A stretch of 64,000 nucleotides of DNA, taken from assembly GCF_000284015.1 (NCBI RefSeq), contig NC_016943.1, forward strand, positions 413,541 to 477,540, given 5' to 3'. Of the stretch, positions 1 to 7,750 are shown in pieces. Source of the stretch: Blastococcus saxobsidens DD2. GTDB lineage: Bacteria; Actinomycetota; Actinomycetes; Mycobacteriales; Geodermatophilaceae. Positions within the stretch are counted from its first letter, which is position 1. Each line of letters starts with the position of its first letter. The position numbers and the translations under genes are program-made. The notes under the pieces were generated by a model. That model was not told the DNA's origin. It saw only the letters and a list, made by a program, of their open reading frames with translations, and did no database searches.

Positions 1-262
1 ACAGGGCGATCGCGGTCAGCCGGGGGAACTTGTTGAGCGCGAACAGCGAGCCCGCGGCGACCTTGATGGCGGCGTCGGCCTTCACCCACTGCTCGACGTC
101 CCGGGGCACCTCCACCGGGAGCTGCTTGTCGGCGGTGTCGGCGAGCTTCTCCACCACAGGGCGGGCGCCCGGCACGCGATCCTGCGGCTTGCGCAGCGTG
201 CTGATCCCCCCGTAGATGAAGGGCGCGGCGAGCAGGGGCCGGGCGATCCGGCGAACCAGCAT
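1..262 (-). CDS. DoxX family membrane protein (partial, N-terminal 87 residues)
   Basis: The frame stays open from an ATG at 262 to the window edge, so the C-terminus is missing. The start has a good Shine-Dalgarno (AAAGAGG, about 5 bases upstream). The N-terminus (MLVRRIARPLLAAPFIYGG), the following GISTLRKP stretch and a second hydrophobic stretch near residues 68-87 match the opening of the DoxX/DoxD family. These are small four-helix membrane proteins of mostly unknown role, linked in mycobacteria to redox stress at the membrane. The neighbours give no further clue. Family membership is fairly sure, function is not. Confidence 0.65.
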   Translation of the reverse strand, partial: MLVRRIARPLLAAPFIYGGISTLRKPQDRVPGARPVVEKLADTADKQLPVEVPRDVEQWVKADAAIKVAAGSLFALNKFPRLTAIAL

Positions 263-467
263 GGTGACCTCTTTCCTCGATGCATCGGGACAGTCGCGTC
301 GTGGACTGCCCGCAAGATCCACCGGGCAACCACCGTCCGCAACTCGGGGCCGTCGGCCGACGGCATCCGCGGCTGCCGGGGCACGCGTCCCCCGCCGTGG
401 GCTACGGAAGTCCAGCGCCCCCGCCAGGGCAGCCGTAGGGCGCCGGGCGTGCGGCGCCGGTGTCGGC

Positions 468-750
468 TCAGCCCACGTCGTCGTCCACTCGCGGCTCGGG
501 GCGCCCCTGTCGAGGGATCTCGGTGACTGCATCCCGCGCCGACGGGCGAGGGGTGGCGTCGCCGCTGCCGGCTGCTGGCTGCCGGTGGACGGTCCGCGGG
601 TCGCCGTGGCCGGTCGGCGAGTCGGATGGCCCTGCCCACGAGAAGGGCCGCGAAGAGCGCGACCACCGGCCAGGCGACGAGCAGCCAGCCCCACCACGGC
701 ACCGCCGTCCCCCGTCCTCCGCGCCGACGTCGGTGGTGACGATCGGTCAC
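468..750 (-). CDS. Possible small single-pass membrane protein, apparently frameshifted
   Basis: A GTG at 750 opens a convincing start: a basic N-terminus, then a Trp-rich transmembrane helix (VPWWGWLLVAWPVVALFAAL, residues 17-36) and GRAIRLADRP. In that frame the rest is Arg/Pro-rich and runs on into the DoxX gene on the same strand, so it cannot be natural. One base over, the sequence from about 620 reads as an ordinary acidic tail ending DDDVG and a stop at 468-470. This suggests a protein of about 93 residues with one indel, from sequencing or decay. No family recognised. Confidence 0.35.
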
Positions 751-825
751 CTCGACACTACGGTGGGTGTGCGGAGAGTGCAGGACGACGACGGCGGGGA
801 CTCTCCGGAGAGTCGGAGGCGCGCG

Positions 826-1356
826 TCAGGACTTCTGGCGCGCCCGGTAGGCGGCCACCGTGGAGCGGCTCGCACAGGTGTTGGAGCAGTAGCGGCGGCT
901 GGCGTTGCGCGAGGTGTCGACGTAGACGTCGTCGCACCCCTCGGCCGAGCAGACACCCAGGCGCTGCCAGCCGTGCTGCACCACCACCTGCGACAACCCC
1001 ATCGCCACCGTCGTCGTCAGCTGCTCGAGCGCGGGGGCGTCGGGGCCGGCGTAGTGCAGGTGCAGCTCGCCGTCGTGGTCGGTGGCGTAGGGCCGGGGAC
1101 GGGCGAGCGCCAGCAGCTCGTTGAGCCGGGTGAGGACGTCGGGCTGCGAATCGGCCAGCGCGACGGCGCGGACCAACCGCGCGGTGGCGGCCGCCTGGTG
1201 AGCGTCGGAGGCCGTGAGTTCCAGCGAGGTCCCGGGCGTGAACCACTCGTCGTGCGCCGCCAGGAAACGGGGCACGCCGTCGTCGGGTTCGAGGTCGGCG
1301 TTGGCCAGGGCGATGGCCAGCTCGACCGCGGTAGACCCGTAGGTGTCGTAGTCCAA
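826..1356 (-). CDS. CGNR zinc-finger / ABATE-domain regulator
   Basis: A 176-residue protein. Residues 1-115 resemble the ABATE (stress-induced) domain, and the C-terminus is a CGNR zinc finger with four cysteines at 136, 141, 157 and 161 (CSAEGC, then RYCSNTC) around VYVDTSRNASRRYC. Proteins of this layout are actinobacterial DNA-binding regulators. The start is TTG at 1356, preceded by GGGAG at a short spacing. It is divergent from the MFS gene at 1460, with a 103-bp gap that holds a strong palindrome, so it probably controls that exporter and itself (inference). Confidence 0.85.
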   Translation of the reverse strand: MDYDTYGSTAVELAIALANADLEPDDGVPRFLAAHDEWFTPGTSLELTASDAHQAAATARLVRAVALADSQPDVLTRLNELLALARPRPYATDHDGELHLHYAGPDAPALEQLTTTVAMGLSQVVVQHGWQRLGVCSAEGCDDVYVDTSRNASRRYCSNTCASRSTVAAYRARQKS

Positions 1357-1424
1357 TTGACTCCCTACCGTCGAGTCCCTACTCTCGGGACTGCGTAGGC
1401 GATCAACGGTCTTTGACCGCCTAC
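1357..1424 (+). promoter_or_regulatory. Putative promoter and nested operator between CGNR regulator and MFS gene
   Basis: TTGACT (1357-1362), a 17-base spacer and TACTCT (1380-1385) fit a sigma-70-like promoter reading toward the MFS gene. Directly downstream is an inverted repeat, GTAGGCG (1395-1401) with CGCCTAC (1418-1424). Nested inside it is a tighter one, CGGTC-TTT-GACCG (1407-1419). The position just past the -10 box suits a repressor site, and the neighbouring CGNR protein is the obvious candidate (inference). Confidence 0.4.
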
Positions 1425-1459
1425 TGTTCCTTTCCCTGCAGTGTGAAACGAGTGCAAGC

Positions 1460-2659
1460 GTGCGCGCCTACCTCGCCGTCTGGCGGCTTCCCTCCGCCCC
1501 GGTGCTCCTCCTCGCCGGCTTCGCCGGCCGTCTCCCGTCTGCCATGGTGCCGCTCGCGCTGCTGCTCATGGTGCAGCAGCAGACGGGCTCGTACGCCATC
1601 GCCGGTCTCGCCGCGGCCTCCCTCGGGGTCGCTTCGGCCGCGATGGCGCCGGTCCTGGGGCGGCTCGCCGACCGGAGGGGGCCGCGGACGATCCTGCTCG
1701 CCCAGGCGGCGCTCTACCCGCTGCTGCTCGCCCTGCTGGTCGCCGTCGTCCTCGGGGGAGCGCCGGACGCCGCCGTCGTCGCCGCCTCGGGCCTGGCCGG
1801 CGCCAGCACGCCGCTGGTCTCCGGCACCGTCCGCGCCCTGTGGTCGCGCACCGACCCGCGCAGCCGCTCCACCGCCTACGCTCTCGACGCCACCGCCACC
1901 GAGCTGGTCTTCGTCGTCGGCCCCACGCTGGTCGCCACCCTCGCGGTGCTCGCGGCACCGGCGTGGGCGGTCGGCGTCGCCGGCGCGCTGGCCGTCGGCG
2001 GGGCGCTGGGCATCGCCCGTGCGGCCCGGTCCTGGGTGCCCGCGCCCGCCGGGGCGGCGAGCCTGTTCTCGACCGTGCTGACCCCCGGTATGCCACGGGT
2101 GCTGCTCAGCGGCTCGGCCGTGATGCTCGGCTTCGGCGCCCTCGAGGTCGCCATCCCCGCGTTCGCCGACTCCACCGGCGCGCCCGGCCTCTCCGGCCTG
2201 CTGCTCGCGGTCTGGTCGCTGGGCTCGGTCGCCGGCGGGCTGTGGTTCGGCGCCCGCGTGATGAGCGCGTCGCTGCCCCGGCAGTACCGCTGGCTGCTGT
2301 TCGGCGTCACCATCGGCCTCGCGCCCCTGGCCTGGATCTCCAGCCCCTGGGCGCTCGGCGTCCTGCTGTTCCTCGGCGGCACGGCGATCGCGCCGACCCT
2401 CACCGTGCAGAGCTCGCTGGTCGGGTCCATCGCCCCCGTGCACGCCACCACCGAGGCGTTCACCTGGCTCTCCACCATCACCGTCGGCGCCTCGGCGGTC
2501 GGCGCGGCCCTCGGTGGCGCGCTGATCGAGGGTCGGTTCGGCGTCTCCGGGGCACTGGTGCTCGCCTGCGCCGGAGCCGCGGCGGCCGTCGTCGTCACGC
2601 TGGTGCCCGGGCGGGACATGGAGCCCGTCGCCGCCGTCCGGGAGAGCGTCCCGGCCTGA
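1460..2659 (+). CDS. MFS transporter
   Basis: A 399-residue protein with about 12 hydrophobic segments. The loop after helix 2 carries the major-facilitator signature (LGRLADRRGPR, near residue 70), and a similar hydrophobic half follows a short central loop. That is the usual size for drug/metabolite efflux members. The GTG at 1460 lacks a clear Shine-Dalgarno but puts the first helix at the right distance. The substrate is unknown. Divergence from a CGNR regulator suggests inducible efflux (inference). Confidence 0.85.
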   Translation: MRAYLAVWRLPSAPVLLLAGFAGRLPSAMVPLALLLMVQQQTGSYAIAGLAAASLGVASAAMAPVLGRLADRRGPRTILLAQAALYPLLLALLVAVVLGGAPDAAVVAASGLAGASTPLVSGTVRALWSRTDPRSRSTAYALDATATELVFVVGPTLVATLAVLAAPAWAVGVAGALAVGGALGIARAARSWVPAPAGAASLFSTVLTPGMPRVLLSGSAVMLGFGALEVAIPAFADSTGAPGLSGLLLAVWSLGSVAGGLWFGARVMSASLPRQYRWLLFGVTIGLAPLAWISSPWALGVLLFLGGTAIAPTLTVQSSLVGSIAPVHATTEAFTWLSTITVGASAVGAALGGALIEGRFGVSGALVLACAGAAAAVVVTLVPGRDMEPVAAVRESVPA

Positions 2660-2683
2660 AACCGCCGGCTGAGTGCGCCGGTC

Positions 2684-2740
2684 GAGTGCGACGAACTCGT
2701 GGCCATCACCGGGGCTGATCGCCACGAGTTCGTCGCACTC
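2684..2740. repeat. Long intergenic palindrome (20-bp perfect arms)
   Basis: The arms at 2684-2703 (GAGTGCGACGAACTCGTGGC) and 2721-2740 are exact reverse complements with a 17-base loop. It starts 24 bases after the MFS stop and could terminate that transcript, but there is no T-run. The arm sequence does not match the other palindrome families in this window. Confidence 0.7.
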
Positions 2741-2837
2741 GGCTGGTCGACGTCCGGGCCCGCGGACCCGGGCTGGGAGACCCCTGGAGGCGCTGGTAGT
2801 CTCTTCCCTCGGTGGTTACGAGGCGACTCGGACCCCG

Positions 2838-2926
2838 GGAGGCTTCGCCTAGTCCGGTCTATGGCGCCGCACTGCTAATGCGGTTTGGGTTAATCCCCAT
2901 CCCGGGTTCAAATCCCGGAGCCTCCG
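2838..2926 (+). tRNA. tRNA-Ser (anticodon GCU)
   Basis: Acceptor strands GGAGGCT (2838-2844) and AGCCTCC (2919-2925) pair. The T arm has GGTTCAAATCC. The anticodon loop CTGCTAA holds GCT at 2874-2876. A long variable arm, typical of serine tRNAs, follows. No CCA is encoded. The motif GTAGTCTCTTC at 2796-2806 recurs just upstream of the tRNA-Ser at 39826. Confidence 0.96.
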
Positions 2927-2946
2927 CGTACGACAACTGAACACAC

Positions 2947-3019
2947 GCACCCGTAGCTCAACGGATAGAGCATCTGACTACGGATCAGAAGGTTAGGGGT
3001 TCGAATCCCTTCGGGTGCA
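2947..3019 (+). tRNA. tRNA-Arg (anticodon ACG)
   Basis: Acceptor strands GCACCCG (2947-2953) and CGGGTGC (3012-3018) pair. The anticodon stem is TCTGA/TCAGA around loop CTACGGA with ACG at 2980-2982, which tRNA adenosine deaminase converts to ICG. The T loop is GTTCGAATC. The TadA gene that makes this modification is in this window at 39351. It lies 20 bases after tRNA-Ser(GCU), so the two are probably co-transcribed. Confidence 0.97.
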
Positions 3020-3037
3020 CGTCTGGTTGAGACACCG

Positions 3038-3075
3038 ATCTGCCGCGCCGCCCCGACGGGGGAGACGCGGCAGAT
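3038..3075 (+). terminator. Stem-loop terminator after the tRNA pair
   Basis: Perfect 10-bp arms ATCTGCCGCG (3038-3047) and CGCGGCAGAT (3066-3075) are followed by TCGTTTC. It lies 19 bases past the tRNA-Arg end, a normal place for an intrinsic terminator. Confidence 0.6.
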
Positions 3076-3363
3076 TCGTTTCCCGGGTCGTCACCGCTGC
3101 CCGAGCCGGCCTTCCCCCGCCCCGCTCTGGGGCTGCTGCTCGTGCTCTGCGGGTGCTGCAGCGCCCCCACGGCGCGAGAACGACCCCCAAAGGGCGGGAG
3201 TGCGCACCGGGGCGCTCGCACGCCGGGTGGAGCGGCGGCCATCGCGCACTTTGCGATCGCGTGACAGACGCTGCCGGCCGGTGGCGAGATCCCGGGACCG
3301 GGGTATCGAGGGGCAGGGCCCGCCATGCGGGCCCTGCCGTTGTCGCCTGCGCCGAGGAGTTTC
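3076..3363. other. Gene-free stretch upstream of the penicillin-binding protein
   Basis: No open frame here has believable protein composition. The only clear structure is a 12-bp perfect stem with a 3-base loop (3312-3323 / 3327-3338, arms GGCAGGGCCCGC and its complement) just ahead of the ribosome-binding site of the next gene. It may be a terminator protecting that gene or a leader hairpin. Confidence 0.5.
3312..3338 (+). terminator. Strong hairpin in the leader of the penicillin-binding protein gene
   Basis: Twelve paired bases close a CAT loop. An ATG at 3325 lies in this loop and would give a 13-residue longer product, but it has no Shine-Dalgarno. The hairpin ends 15 bases before the GAGGAG that serves the GTG at 3364. 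Terminator or translational leader are both possible. Confidence 0.45.
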
Positions 3364-6132
3364 GTGTCGCCCCGCCCCTCCATCAACGGCTTGCCGCTGC
3401 CAGGGGTCGAGGATGCTCCGCGGAAGCGGGTGCGCCGGGGCGGACTGGTGGCCGAGCTCGCCCTGGCCGTGCTGCTCGCCGGTGCGCTGCTCGCGGGGCT
3501 GGCCCTGCCGCTCGTGGGTGGCGCGTCGATGGCGACCAACGCCGGTGCCGGTCTGCTGCGCCCGGTCAGCGCCGACCTGCTCGACCTCACCCCGGCCGGC
3601 AACACCCGCATCCTCGCGGCCGACGGTTCGCTGATCGCCGAGCTCTACCGGCGCAACCGCACCCCGGTGCCCGGGGAAGCCATCGCCCCGGTGATGAAGG
3701 ACGCGCTGATCGCCATCGAGGACAGCCGCTTCTTCGGCCACAGCGGGGTCGACGGCAAGGGGCTGGCCCGGGCGTTCCTGACCAACCTCTCGGCCGGCGA
3801 GGTGGTGCAGGGCGGCTCCACGATCACCCAGCAGCTGATCAAGCAGATCCGGCTGCAGACGGCCACTGACCCCGACGCCCGCGAGGCCGCCACCGACGAG
3901 AGCCTCGGCCGCAAGCTCCGCGAGGCACAGCTGGCCCTCGCCCTGGAGCAGCAGTACACCAAGGACGAGATCCTCACCCGCTATCTCAACCGGGTGTACT
4001 TCGGCGCCGGCGCCTACGGGGTGGCCGCCGCGGCCCACGCCTACTTCGGGACGACGCCGGACGCCCTCACCCTCGCCCAGGCCGCCACGCTCGCCGGTCT
4101 GGTGCAGAGCCCCAGCGAGTACGACCCGTTCGTCGCTCCCGAGCGCGCCACCGAGCGGCGCGACGTCGTCCTGGCCCGGATGGCGGAACTCGGCATGGTG
4201 GACCAGGCCGCGGCCGACGCCGTCCGCGCCACCCCGGTGGTGCTCACCCCCGGCCAGCCCCCGCCGCGCGGCTGCCGGGAGGCGCTGATCGGTGGCTTCT
4301 TCTGCGACTACGCCCTCGACTACCTGACCGGCACCCTCGGCTTGAGCGTGGCCGAGCTGGAGACCGGTGGGCTCACCGTCGAGACGACGCTGGACCCGGC
4401 CATCCAGCGTGCCGGCGACGCGGCGGTGCTGAAGACCCTGGGCCTCCAGGACCCGCGCGCCGGCATCTACACCGTCGTCGAGCCGGGCACCGGCCGCGTG
4501 CTCGCCATGTCGGTCAACCGGAAGTTCGGCGTCGTCCCGGGCGATCCGGCCTACACGACGGTCAACCTCAACGTCGCCGCCGGGCAGGGCTCCGGCTCGA
4601 CGTACAAGGTGTTCACCGCCGCCGCGGCGATGGAGCAGGGCTTCGGGCTGGAGCACCGCATCACCACCTCCAACCCCTACGTGTCGACGGTCTACCAGGA
4701 CGGCGACGGCCCCTACGACGTGGAGAACGCCGGCCGCTACCCGCGCACGCTGGACATGGAGCGGGCGCTGTACATGTCCTCGAACACCTACTTCCTGGCG
4801 CTTCAGGACCAGCTGGGCAGTGTGGAGGCGCCGGTCCGCATGGCCCAGCGGCTGGGGCTGCGCTCCCTGGACCCGATCGCGGACGAGATCGTGGCCCAGA
4901 ACCGCGGCTCGTTCTCCTTCGGCTCCGAGGCCACCAGCCCGCTGCACCTGGCCAACGCCTACGCGACGCTCGCCGCCGGCGGCACCCGGTGCGCGCCGAT
5001 CCCGATCGCCCGGGTGCTCGACCGCGACGGGCAGCCGCTGCTCGGCGAGGACGGCCAGCCGCTTGGCGGGCCGCAGTGCGAGGCCGGCGTCGTCGACCCG
5101 GCGCTCGCGCACACCCTCACCCAGGCGCTGCGCAAGGACGTCGAGCCCGGGTTCCCCGGCCAGACCGGCGAGCGTGCCCACGTGCCCGGGCACCAGATCG
5201 CCGGCAAGACGGGGACGACGCAGAACAACTTCTCGGTCACGTTCGTCGGCTACACACCGCAGCTGTCGGCCAGCGTGATGGTCTACGACCCGGTGGCCAA
5301 CCGGGACGTCGGTGGCTTCGGCGGTGGCATGCCCGCGCAGATCTGGCACGACGCGATGCAGCCGGTGCTGAGTGCCCGGGCTCCGGCACCGTTCCCGCCG
5401 GCTGACGTCCGGTACGTGGACGGGACGCGGGCGACCGTGCCCGCAGGCTGCGCGGGGAAGAGTGCCGACCGGTGCCGCGGGATCCTCGGCGCCCGTGGCC
5501 TGACCGCCATGCTCGCCCGCGTCGACAGCGGCCGCCCGCCGGGCGTCGTCCTCGGGGTCCAGCCGGGGCCCGGCAGCCTCGTGCAGCAGAGCGCTCCGGT
5601 CACGGTGCTGGTCAGCAACGGTGCGCGCTGGGCGCCGCCTCCGCCTCCGCCTCCGCCGCCGCCCCCGCCTCCTCCTCCTCCTCCTCCTCCTCCGCCGCCG
5701 GCCCCTGAGCCGCCGCCGCCGCCGCCGCCGGCGCCGGCGCCGGCGCCGGCGCCGGCACCGGAACCGGCACCCGCGTCCGAGCCCGAGCCCGCGCCCGAGC
5801 CCGCACCGGAGCCCGCACCGGCGCCCGCACCCGAGCCCGCACCGGAACCGGCACCCGAGCCCGCACCGGAACCGGCACCTGAGCCGGCTCCCGAGCCGGC
5901 ACCCGAGCCCGCACCGGAACCGGCACCGGAGCCGGCGCCCGAGCCCGCGCCTGAGCCCGCACCGGAGCCGGCACCTGAGCCCGAGCCCGCACCGGAACCG
6001 GCGCCCGAGCCCGCGCCTGAGCCCGCACCGGAGCCGGCACCTGAGCCCGAGCCCGCACCGGAACCGGCACCGGAACCGGCACCCGAGCCCGCACCGGAGC
6101 CGGCTCCCGAGCTCGCTGGGCAGCCGGCGTAG
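3364..6132 (+). CDS. Class A penicillin-binding protein with PASTA domain and Pro/Glu/Ala tail
   Basis: Bifunctional peptidoglycan synthase, 922 residues from the GTG at 3364 (GAGGAG four bases upstream). One transmembrane helix lies near residues 30-52. The glycosyltransferase-51 domain has its catalytic Glu at 119 (IAIEDSRFFGHSGVDGKG) and GGSTITQQL. The transpeptidase has STYK at 412-415, SSN at 472-474 and KTGTT from 615. One PASTA repeat follows near residues 700-750. The tail is odd: 22 consecutive prolines (758-779), then about 130 residues of PAPEP/PEPAPEPA repeats ending at the C-terminus. Such a tail probably threads through or binds the wall (inference). Confidence 0.93.
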   Translation: MSPRPSINGLPLPGVEDAPRKRVRRGGLVAELALAVLLAGALLAGLALPLVGGASMATNAGAGLLRPVSADLLDLTPAGNTRILAADGSLIAELYRRNRTPVPGEAIAPVMKDALIAIEDSRFFGHSGVDGKGLARAFLTNLSAGEVVQGGSTITQQLIKQIRLQTATDPDAREAATDESLGRKLREAQLALALEQQYTKDEILTRYLNRVYFGAGAYGVAAAAHAYFGTTPDALTLAQAATLAGLVQSPSEYDPFVAPERATERRDVVLARMAELGMVDQAAADAVRATPVVLTPGQPPPRGCREALIGGFFCDYALDYLTGTLGLSVAELETGGLTVETTLDPAIQRAGDAAVLKTLGLQDPRAGIYTVVEPGTGRVLAMSVNRKFGVVPGDPAYTTVNLNVAAGQGSGSTYKVFTAAAAMEQGFGLEHRITTSNPYVSTVYQDGDGPYDVENAGRYPRTLDMERALYMSSNTYFLALQDQLGSVEAPVRMAQRLGLRSLDPIADEIVAQNRGSFSFGSEATSPLHLANAYATLAAGGTRCAPIPIARVLDRDGQPLLGEDGQPLGGPQCEAGVVDPALAHTLTQALRKDVEPGFPGQTGERAHVPGHQIAGKTGTTQNNFSVTFVGYTPQLSASVMVYDPVANRDVGGFGGGMPAQIWHDAMQPVLSARAPAPFPPADVRYVDGTRATVPAGCAGKSADRCRGILGARGLTAMLARVDSGRPPGVVLGVQPGPGSLVQQSAPVTVLVSNGARWAPPPPPPPPPPPPPPPPPPPPPPAPEPPPPPPPAPAPAPAPAPEPAPASEPEPAPEPAPEPAPAPAPEPAPEPAPEPAPEPAPEPAPEPAPEPAPEPAPEPAPEPAPEPAPEPAPEPEPAPEPAPEPAPEPAPEPAPEPEPAPEPAPEPAPEPAPEPAPELAGQPA
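5635..6129 (+). repeat. Minisatellite coding for polyproline and PEPA repeats
   Basis: A CCG/CCT run codes for 22 prolines, including eight CCT codons in a row. A mosaic of GAGCCCGCACCG-like 12-base units then codes for Glu-Pro-Ala-Pro repeats to the stop. The low complexity makes length variation between strains and assembly errors likely. Confidence 0.85.
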
Positions 6133-6288
6133 GCCGCGCCAGGCATGGGGGGGAGTGGGGGCGGGGGGCCGGTCCTGACGGTCTGGCCGCGTTGGTCGGT
6201 CTACCCAGCAGTGGGTAGCCACTCGTTCCCGGCTACCCCCGCCCGGATCCCACTGTGACCCACACCACAGCCCCCGTCAAGGCGGCGC

Positions 6289-6354
6289 GTTGACTCACGC
6301 CAGATGCCCGCGTAGCGGCTTCGTTGCCTCATCAAGAAATGCCCGCGTAGCGGC
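6289..6354. repeat. Left end of the insertion sequence, two tandem copies
   Basis: Copy 1 starts at 6289 and copy 2 at 6323. Each begins GTTG(A/C)CTCA and contains ATGCCCGCGTAGCGG. These look like inner and outer transposase-binding sites. Confidence 0.7.
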
Positions 6355-6397
6355 GTGGCGGTGAGCCCGGAGCGCTGGGGTCGGGCCACGGTCGGCG

Positions 6398-7675
6398 ATG
6401 GGGTTAACGATGGGGCAGCGGAAGGCGGTCACGAAGACGACGGCGAAGCGGTACCGGTCTGCGTCGAAGAGCGAGAAGGCCGCGATCTTGACCGAGTTGT
6501 GCGCGGTGACCGGCTGGCACCGTGACCACGCCCGCAAGGCGCTGCGCCTGGCGCTGGCGGGCGAGCCGCCGCGGCGAGCACGGGCGCCTCGCCCGCCGGT
6601 CTACGGCGAGGACGTGCTGGTGCCGTTGCGCAAGATCTGGGCGGTGCTGGACGCGCCGGCCGGCAAGCGCCTGGCCCCGTTCCTGCCCGAGATCACCACT
6701 GCGCTGGAGCGGGCAGGGGAGCTCGACCTCACTCCTGCGGTGCGGGCCCAGCTGGTCGGTATGTCGGCGGCCACGATCGACCGGCGGCTGGCCGGTGACC
6801 GCAAGAAACTGCAGCTCAAGGGCCGGTCGGGCACCAAGCCCGGGTCGTTGCTGAAGTCGCAGATCCCGATACGCACCTGGGCGGACTGGAACGAGGACGA
6901 GCCCGGTTTCGTCGAGATCGACCTGGTCGGACACGAGGGCGGCGACCCCTCGGGTGACTTCGCCCAGACCCTGACGGTGACCGACATCGCCACCGGGTGG
7001 ACCGAGACCCGGGCGGTGCGCAACAAGGCGCAGAAGTGGGTGTTCGCGGCGCTGATGGAGATCACCGCGGCGTTCCCGTTCCCGGTCAAGGGCATCGACT
7101 CCGACAACGGCAGCGAGTTCATCAACGCCCAGCTGCTGCGCTACTGCGTGGCCAACAAGATCACCTTCACCCGGTCGCGGGCCGGGCGGAAGAACGACGG
7201 CGCGCACGTGGAGCAGAAGAACTGGTCGGTGGTGCGCCAGGCCGTCGGCTACCACCGTTTCGACACCGGCGCCGAGGTCGACGCGCTCAACGAGCTGTAC
7301 GCCCGGCTCCGGCTGCAGATCAACTTTTTCTCCCCGCAGCAGAAGCTCATCGAGAAGACCCGCGACGGCGCGAAGGTGATCAAGCGGTACGACACCGTGG
7401 CCACGCCCCACCAGCGCACCGTCGCCGACGACCGCATCCCGGCCAAGATCAGAACAGCGCTCGACAAGCAGTACCGCGGTCTCAACCCCGCTCAGCTACG
7501 CCGCGACCAACACGCCCTCAGCGACAAGCTCCTCGACCTCGTCAGGACCAAGCACCTGTCCCGACGCGTCCCGGCCACGCCGCCGGCTACCCGGGCACCT
7601 GCCGGTGAGGCAACGAAGGCTCATCCGCGGGCATCCGCACGTGAGTCAACGAAGGGCCGTACGCGGGCATCTTGA
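6398..7675 (+). CDS. DDE transposase (integrase core)
   Basis: A 425-residue transposase. The N-terminal part carries a helix-turn-helix-like region (SEKAAILTELCAVTGWHRDH). The catalytic core shows D175 (VEIDLVG), D236 (DSDNGSEF) and E272 (HVEQKNW), the DD-35-E spacing of rve-type integrase cores. A second ATG at 6410 after GGGG is an equally good start. The last 30 codons run through the right terminal repeats, so the C-terminus repeats a 12-residue pattern (GEATKAHPRASA, RESTKGRTRAS), and the stop lies 11 bases from the element's end. It is an IS481/ISNCY-like type. I cannot fix the exact family. Confidence 0.88.
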   Translation: MGLTMGQRKAVTKTTAKRYRSASKSEKAAILTELCAVTGWHRDHARKALRLALAGEPPRRARAPRPPVYGEDVLVPLRKIWAVLDAPAGKRLAPFLPEITTALERAGELDLTPAVRAQLVGMSAATIDRRLAGDRKKLQLKGRSGTKPGSLLKSQIPIRTWADWNEDEPGFVEIDLVGHEGGDPSGDFAQTLTVTDIATGWTETRAVRNKAQKWVFAALMEITAAFPFPVKGIDSDNGSEFINAQLLRYCVANKITFTRSRAGRKNDGAHVEQKNWSVVRQAVGYHRFDTGAEVDALNELYARLRLQINFFSPQQKLIEKTRDGAKVIKRYDTVATPHQRTVADDRIPAKIRTALDKQYRGLNPAQLRRDQHALSDKLLDLVRTKHLSRRVPATPPATRAPAGEATKAHPRASARESTKGRTRAS

Positions 7676-7686
7676 CGTGAGGCAAC
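7579..7686. repeat. Right end of the insertion sequence, three 36-bp tandem copies
   Basis: Read inward on the minus strand, copies begin at 7686, 7650 and 7614 with GTTGCCTCAC, GTTGACTCAC and GTTGCCTCAC, each followed by (G)GTGCCCG or GATGCCCGCG. The 36-base period equals 12 codons and the copies are in frame with the transposase. Confidence 0.75.
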
Positions 7687-7750
7687 AGGGGCGGGTGCGG
7701 AGTGTCGCCCTCCAGCCGCAGCCGGGACGGACTCCCTGGACGGACGTCCC

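Larger units (their letters stand above)
6289..7686 (+). mobile_element. Insertion sequence with tandemly repeated ends
   Basis: About 1.4 kb with a single transposase gene. The outer left end (GTTGACTCACG, 6289) and outer right end (complement GTTGCCTCACG, 7686) form imperfect terminal inverted repeats that continue into GATGCCCGCGTA. The motif recurs inward: at 6323 on the left, and at 7650 and 7614 on the right, giving three right-end copies exactly 36 bases apart. No clear target-site duplication is visible. It lies between the penicillin-binding protein and a flavoenzyme gene and breaks neither. Confidence 0.8.

Noticed and set aside
82-750. 222-residue frame from 750 down to 82
   Set aside because: Only the first 45 residues look natural. 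The rest overlaps the DoxX gene on the same strand and has non-coding composition.
3091-6222. 1043-residue open frame antisense to the penicillin-binding protein
   Set aside because: Its composition is Arg/Gly/Cys repeats mirroring the sense GC-rich repeats, it has no family motif, and the sense frame has a full set of catalytic motifs.
6133-6288. Target-site duplication flanking the insertion sequence
   Set aside because: The bases outside 6289 (GGCGC) and 7686 (AGGGG) do not match at any reasonable length.
7579-7686. CRISPR array
   Set aside because: The 36-base periodic copies are directly adjacent with no spacers, are imperfect and lie at an insertion-sequence end.
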